A stretch of DNA of 64,000 nt from an uncultured Dehalococcoidia bacterium. Lineage in GTDB: Bacteria > Chloroflexota > Dehalococcoidia > Lucifugimonadales > CATOSD01. Below the pieces are notes generated by a model. It ran no database searches and was not told the DNA's origin. It saw only the letters and a program-made list of their open reading frames with translations. Positions 59,679 to 64,000 of the stretch are shown here, piece after piece (the stretch's first letter is position 1; each line of letters begins with the position of its first letter). The stretch is taken from assembly GCA_951812395.1 (NCBI GenBank), contig CATOSD010000001.1:1461108-1525107 (forward strand), written 5' to 3'. The position numbers and the translations under genes are program-made.

Positions 59679-61592
59679 ATGGAGCTTATCAACCCGCTGG
59701 TGGAGAGCATCAGGCGCGAGGCGCTGGAAAACCCGGAGCAGTTCTGGGCCGCCGCCGCTGACGAACTCCACTGGTTCCGCAAGTGGGACAAGACCTTTGA
59801 CTGGGACTATCCCACGTTCCGGTGGTTCGTCGGAGGCGAGACAAACCTGGCGTACAACTGCCTCGACCTCAAGGTCGCCAACGACTGGGGCGGCCACGCG
59901 GCCCTCATCTACGTCACCGAGGGCGGCGAGAGACAGGTCTTCACCTACGCCCAGATGCTGCACGAGGTGCGCCGCCTCGCCGCCTCGCTGCGCGCCATGG
60001 GCGTGGGCAAGGGCGACCGCATCACCATCTACATGCCGCCTTGCCCCGAAGCAATCATGCTGATGCTCGCCGCGGTGCGGATAGGCGCCATCCACTCCGT
60101 GGTGTTTGCTGGATTCGGGTCGGGCGCGCTCGGCGACCGCGTTCAGGCGAGCGGCTCGCGGCTCGTGTTCGCTACCGACGTCACCTACCGCCGGGGGTCG
60201 AACGTGCCGCTGAAAGGCATAGTGGACGCGTCCATGGAGGTCGGCGGCGACAACGTAGACAACGTGATCATGCTCCAGCGCGGGGACGAGCCGGTGTCCA
60301 TGACAGACGGTCGCGACATCACCTGGCAGGACTTTCTCGCGCGTGGCGAAGGCCACGACGGCGGCTACGAGGTGATGGAGGCCAACGACCCTGCCTTCAT
60401 ACTCGCGACCTCTGGCACGACCGCGCGGCCCAAGCTTGCCGTTCACGTGCACGGCGGCTACCAGGTGGGCATTCATTCGATGGGCGACTGGTGCTTCGGA
60501 CTGCGCCCCACGGACGTGTGGTGGTCCACGTCAGACATTGGCTGGATAGTGGGCCACAGCTACATCGTGTACGCGCCGCTTTTGGCCGGGGCAACGACCA
60601 TAGCCTTCGAGGGCGCGATCGACCACCCCGGGCCCGACCTGCTCTGGAAGATCATCGAGGAGTTCGGCGTAACCGGCCTGTTCACCTCGCCGACGGCGGT
60701 GCGCGCACTCATGCGCTACGGCGCCGAGCCGACGCGCGGCGCCGACCTGTCATCACTGGAGCGCGTGTTCTGCGCTGGCGAAGCGCTCAACGCGCCGGCG
60801 TGGGAGTGGCTGCAAAAGTCGGTGCTGGAAGACCGCATCCCGGTCATAGACCACTGGTGGCAGACCGAGACGGGAGGCCCGGTAATCGGCAACCCCTATG
60901 GCATCTCCACACTGCCCATAAAGCCCGGCTCGGCCGGTATCCCTCTGCCCGGCGTCGACGTGGAGGTGCTCACGCCGGAGGGCGAGCCTGTGCCCACGGG
61001 CGAGAAGGGCATTCTCACCATCAAGCGGCCCTGGCCCAGCCTGACGCCGCGGCTGTGGGGCGAGCCTGAGCGCTACGGGAAAGACTACTGGGGCATAATC
61101 CCGGAGCGCTACTTCACCGGCGACTCGACGAGCATAGACGAGGACGGCTACGTGTGGTTCGCGGGTCGTGCGGACGAGGTGATCAAGATCGCCGCACACC
61201 GCATCGGGACTGTCGAGGTCGAGACGGCGTTCTTGAAGCACCAGGCGGTGGCCGAGGCCGGCGTGACTGGCCGGCCCGACGAGCTGCGAGGCGAGGTCAT
61301 TTCGGCGTTCGTGGTGCTCAAGAACGAGTACTCGCCGTCCAACGAGCTCCGGCGCGAACTGCTTCAGACCGTCCGGCGGGAACTGGGGCCAATTGCCGTA
61401 ATCTCCGAGCTCAACTTCGTGGACCTGCTGCCGAAGACACGCAGCGGCAAGATAATGCGGCGCGTGTTCAAGGCGGTGGTGCTCGACCAGGACCCCGGCG
61501 ACATCACCACCATCGAGGATGAGGGTTCGGTGGAAGAGGCAAGACAGGCGTGGGAACAGATGAAGGCGGCGATGGCTCGCGAAAGCGACTGA
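59679..61592 (+). CDS. AMP-forming acyl-CoA synthetase (acetyl/propionyl-CoA synthetase-like)
   Basis: 637 residues. FILATSGTTARPKLAVHVHGG is the AMP-binding signature, HWWQTETGGPV the adenine pocket, YFTGDSTSIDEDGYVWFAGR the hinge, and PKTRSGKIMRR carries the catalytic Lys. Size and HSVVFAGFGSGALGDR favour acetate or propionate as substrate. It may supply acyl-CoA for the carboxylase genes upstream. Confidence 0.92.
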   Translation: MELINPLVESIRREALENPEQFWAAAADELHWFRKWDKTFDWDYPTFRWFVGGETNLAYNCLDLKVANDWGGHAALIYVTEGGERQVFTYAQMLHEVRRLAASLRAMGVGKGDRITIYMPPCPEAIMLMLAAVRIGAIHSVVFAGFGSGALGDRVQASGSRLVFATDVTYRRGSNVPLKGIVDASMEVGGDNVDNVIMLQRGDEPVSMTDGRDITWQDFLARGEGHDGGYEVMEANDPAFILATSGTTARPKLAVHVHGGYQVGIHSMGDWCFGLRPTDVWWSTSDIGWIVGHSYIVYAPLLAGATTIAFEGAIDHPGPDLLWKIIEEFGVTGLFTSPTAVRALMRYGAEPTRGADLSSLERVFCAGEALNAPAWEWLQKSVLEDRIPVIDHWWQTETGGPVIGNPYGISTLPIKPGSAGIPLPGVDVEVLTPEGEPVPTGEKGILTIKRPWPSLTPRLWGEPERYGKDYWGIIPERYFTGDSTSIDEDGYVWFAGRADEVIKIAAHRIGTVEVETAFLKHQAVAEAGVTGRPDELRGEVISAFVVLKNEYSPSNELRRELLQTVRRELGPIAVISELNFVDLLPKTRSGKIMRRVFKAVVLDQDPGDITTIEDEGSVEEARQAWEQMKAAMARESD

Positions 61593-61602
61593 GGCGAGGG
61601 GC

Positions 61603-64000
61603 GTGACTCTGCTCCCACCTGAAACGGCGCCGGCGGATGAGGTATGGGTTGCCCTCGACCTGGAGACGACCGGCCTCAGCGTCGAGCGGGACGAGATAAT
61701 TGAGGTCGGCGCCGTGAAGTTTCGCGGCGACGACGTACTGGACACGTTCACCTCTCTAGTGAACCCGCGCCGACGCCTGGACGAGTTCATCGTACGCCTC
61801 ACAGGCATTCCCCAGCACGAGGTCGACCGCGCCCCCGAGTTCGGCGCGGTTCGTCGACCCTTCGCAGAGTTCGTGGGCCAGTCGCCCGTCGTCGGCCACA
61901 ACCTGCCCTTCGACCTGGGGTTCCTGGCCAAGAGCGGCCTGCCGCTGCGTAACCCCCGCTGCGACACCTGGGACCTGGCCTATGTTCTCTACCCTGGGCT
62001 GCCCGAATACTCGCTGGAGCGGCTCGCAGACCGCTTCGGCGCGCGAAACACTCAGCCTCACAGGGCGCTCGCGGACGCCCACGCGACCCGTAGCGTGTTC
62101 AACGTGCTGCTGCGCCGTGCGATGGAGCTCGACCCCTACTCCCTGGCCGAGATGGGCAGACTGGCCGGCCGCTCGTCCTGGGTGCTGGCCTACTTGCTCG
62201 GCGGCATCGAGTCGCGGCCGCGCCAATGGCCTGGCGCTGCGGACGGTGCGGCGTCCGCCCGCGTGGACGCATCTGGCCTGGACATGGCCGAGCTGGGCGC
62301 GCGGCTCCAGCAGGCGCGGCCCATCCGCCCCAACCAGGAAGTCGAGAAGATCGACGTCGACATGGTCGAGTCGCTGTTGCGCTCCGGCAGCCCGCTGGCC
62401 GAGGCGATGGACGGCTTCGAGGAGCGGCCCGAACAGATCGCCGTCGCCCGTGCCGTAGCCGAGGCGGTAAACGAGGGCAAGCGGCTGGTGGTGGAAGCCG
62501 GCACCGGCGTCGGCAAGTCAGTCGCCTACCTGCTGCCCGCACTGGCCTACGCCACTGCCAACAACAAGCGGGTTGTGGTATCCACGAACACCATCAACCT
62601 CCAGGAGCAGCTTGTCGAGAAGGACGTCCCCATGCTGGTGGAGGCGCTCGCGAACGTACCCGGCGTAGACACGGCAGACGTCCGCTTCTCCCAGCTCAAG
62701 GGCAGGGCCAACTACCTGTGCCTGCGGCGGTGGACTCGCATGAGGTCGGGTGACACCCTCAACGAGGACGAGGCTCGGCTGCTCGCCAAGACGCTGGTGT
62801 GGCTGGGCGAGACGTCGTCGGGCGACAGAAGCGAGCTGAACCTGGGCCACCGCAGCGCCGCGGCGCCGTGGAGCAGGCTCTCCTCCGAGCGGATGCACGA
62901 GTGCCTGGGCCTCGGCGGTCCTTGCTTCCTTCGCGCGGCGAGGGAGAAGGCCGCCGCTTCGCACGTGGTCGTGGTCAATCACGCACTGTTGCTCTCGGAC
63001 GTACTGGCAGAAGGCTCGCTGATTCCCGACTACGACGTGCTGATCGTCGACGAGGCGCATCACCTCGAGGAAGAAGCGACGCGGCGGTTCGGTTACGACC
63101 TGCCCCAGGCGTCTCTGCACGAGCACCTGCAGCGAATCGGGGGCGAGCGCGGCCTTCTTCGGGAGGCGGTGGACGCCCTGCGAGCTTCGGCGGCCGCCGG
63201 GTCGCGCGCGGACGCCGCCGAAAAGGCGGCCTCCGAGGCGACTGACCTTTCCGGCAGGGCGCTCGGCCACTCGTCCAGCCTCTTTTCGACACTGGTGGAG
63301 CTGACGCTCGATCAGGGCGCGTCCAACGACTACCGTGTAACCGACGCGGAACGCAGGCAGCCGGGCTGGTCCGACCTTGAAGTCATCTGGGAAAACCTGG
63401 ACGTGACCCTCGCCGAGTTGGGCAACAGCATGCGCAGGGTGAGCGCGTCGCTGGAGAATCTGGAAGAGGCCGGTCTCGATGATTACCCCGGGATCTTGGG
63501 CGAACTGTCGGGCATGGTCATGGCCAATGACGACTTTCGACGGATGCTCAGTGAGTTCGTGCCGCACCCACAGGAAAGCGGCGTGTACTGGATAAGCAGA
63601 AGACCGGCCGGTTCAGAGCTGTTTCTTCACATGGCGCCGCTGGACGTCGGCGAACAGCTCGCGAAGGGTTTGTTCTCGGACAAGAGCTGCGTACTGACCA
63701 GCGCGACGCTCGCCACGGGCGGTCGCTTCGATCACGTGAGGGAACGTCTGGGTCTGGACGACGCGGAGGAGCTGCTGGTCGGTTCGCCTTTCGACTATGA
63801 AAGCGCCGTTCTGTTGTGCGTGCCAGAAGACATGCCCGAACCCAACTCCTGGGCGTACCAGGACGCGCTGGAGCAGGCCGTCAGCGACGTGGCCGTCGCC
63901 GCGAACGGCAGGACCATGGCGCTGTTTACGTCACACGCTTCTCTGCGGGCCACGGCCCACGCCATACGTGGCCGGCTCAGCACGCGTGGCATCGGTGTGC
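61603..64000 (+). CDS. DnaQ-like exonuclease fused to DinG-like helicase, 3' end cut by window
   Basis: 799 codons visible, GTG start with GAGGGGC upstream, 10 bases after the synthetase stop. Exonuclease domain 14-175: ALDLETTG (DxE), GHNLPFDLGFL and HRALADAHAT. Helicase: Walker A EAGTGVGKS near 300, DEAHHLEE near 480, TSATLATGG. The Fe-S region of DinG/XPD proteins shows only three cysteines (NYLC, HEC, GPC). Fusion of both activities is usual for Gram-positive-type DinG. Acts on structured DNA in repair or replication. Confidence 0.9.
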   Translation, partial: MTLLPPETAPADEVWVALDLETTGLSVERDEIIEVGAVKFRGDDVLDTFTSLVNPRRRLDEFIVRLTGIPQHEVDRAPEFGAVRRPFAEFVGQSPVVGHNLPFDLGFLAKSGLPLRNPRCDTWDLAYVLYPGLPEYSLERLADRFGARNTQPHRALADAHATRSVFNVLLRRAMELDPYSLAEMGRLAGRSSWVLAYLLGGIESRPRQWPGAADGAASARVDASGLDMAELGARLQQARPIRPNQEVEKIDVDMVESLLRSGSPLAEAMDGFEERPEQIAVARAVAEAVNEGKRLVVEAGTGVGKSVAYLLPALAYATANNKRVVVSTNTINLQEQLVEKDVPMLVEALANVPGVDTADVRFSQLKGRANYLCLRRWTRMRSGDTLNEDEARLLAKTLVWLGETSSGDRSELNLGHRSAAAPWSRLSSERMHECLGLGGPCFLRAAREKAAASHVVVVNHALLLSDVLAEGSLIPDYDVLIVDEAHHLEEEATRRFGYDLPQASLHEHLQRIGGERGLLREAVDALRASAAAGSRADAAEKAASEATDLSGRALGHSSSLFSTLVELTLDQGASNDYRVTDAERRQPGWSDLEVIWENLDVTLAELGNSMRRVSASLENLEEAGLDDYPGILGELSGMVMANDDFRRMLSEFVPHPQESGVYWISRRPAGSELFLHMAPLDVGEQLAKGLFSDKSCVLTSATLATGGRFDHVRERLGLDDAEELLVGSPFDYESAVLLCVPEDMPEPNSWAYQDALEQAVSDVAVAANGRTMALFTSHASLRATAHAIRGRLSTRGIGV

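Overview
The window joins two very different pieces of DNA. Positions 1 to about 35,250 are part of a large integrated mobile element whose left end lies outside the window. Positions from about 35,253 to 64,000 are ordinary chromosome. The DNA is GC-rich throughout. Chromosomal gene content (large-type SRP RNA, NCS2 permease, PHP proteins, acyl-CoA carboxylase, Atg22-like MFS) would suit a Chloroflexota bacterium, perhaps Dehalococcoidia/SAR202-like. That assignment is inference; no rRNA is present to test it.

Element, leftward half (about 785-19,429, minus strand). A truncated IS1182-type insertion sequence (1 to about 776) interrupts the far end. Reading with transcription from right to left: a coiled-coil HTH protein, a membrane/zinc-ribbon protein, a DnaG-like primase, RAD52, a DUF7007-like protein, a TSCPD protein, a Cas4-like nuclease, SSB, RadC, several unknown proteins, an adenine-methylase-like protein and an SNF2-like helicase. 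The run ends in a PRTRC cluster: ubiquitin-like protein C, an F-like protein, E2-like B, JAMM peptidase A, E1/ThiF and a DUF2958 protein. Nearly every gap long enough to hold one carries a copy of the same two-hairpin leader element, the least explained feature of the window.

Element, rightward half (19,884-35,250, plus strand). A type IV secretion/conjugation set runs from a secreted protein through VirB6-like, pilin-like, PrgI/VirB3-fusion, second pilin-like, VirB4 and VirD4 genes to a replication-relaxation protein that is split by an in-frame TAG. Two small HTH regulators follow, then two closely related large serine recombinases with a ribbon-helix-helix repressor gene between them. The second recombinase reads without a stop into the antisense of tRNA-Ala(GGC), so the tRNA 3' end marks the integration site. 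The set looks like an integrative conjugative element with its own single-strand annealing and priming machinery.

Chromosome (35,253-64,000). tRNA-Ala; an NCS2 permease with a regulatory C-terminal extension; an aldo/keto reductase; a GH15 glucoamylase-like enzyme; a coupled signalling operon (STAS antagonist, receiver-RsbU phosphatase, RsbW-like kinase, substrate-binding protein, histidine kinase); DUF502; a sugar transferase; two MFS transporters; SDR and 3-hydroxyisobutyrate-type dehydrogenases; two PHP-domain paralogues; SRP RNA; RsmA; IspE; a membrane protein; a biotinyl carrier plus carboxyltransferase pair; a HEPN-like protein; an acyl-CoA synthetase; and a DnaQ-DinG fusion cut by the window end.
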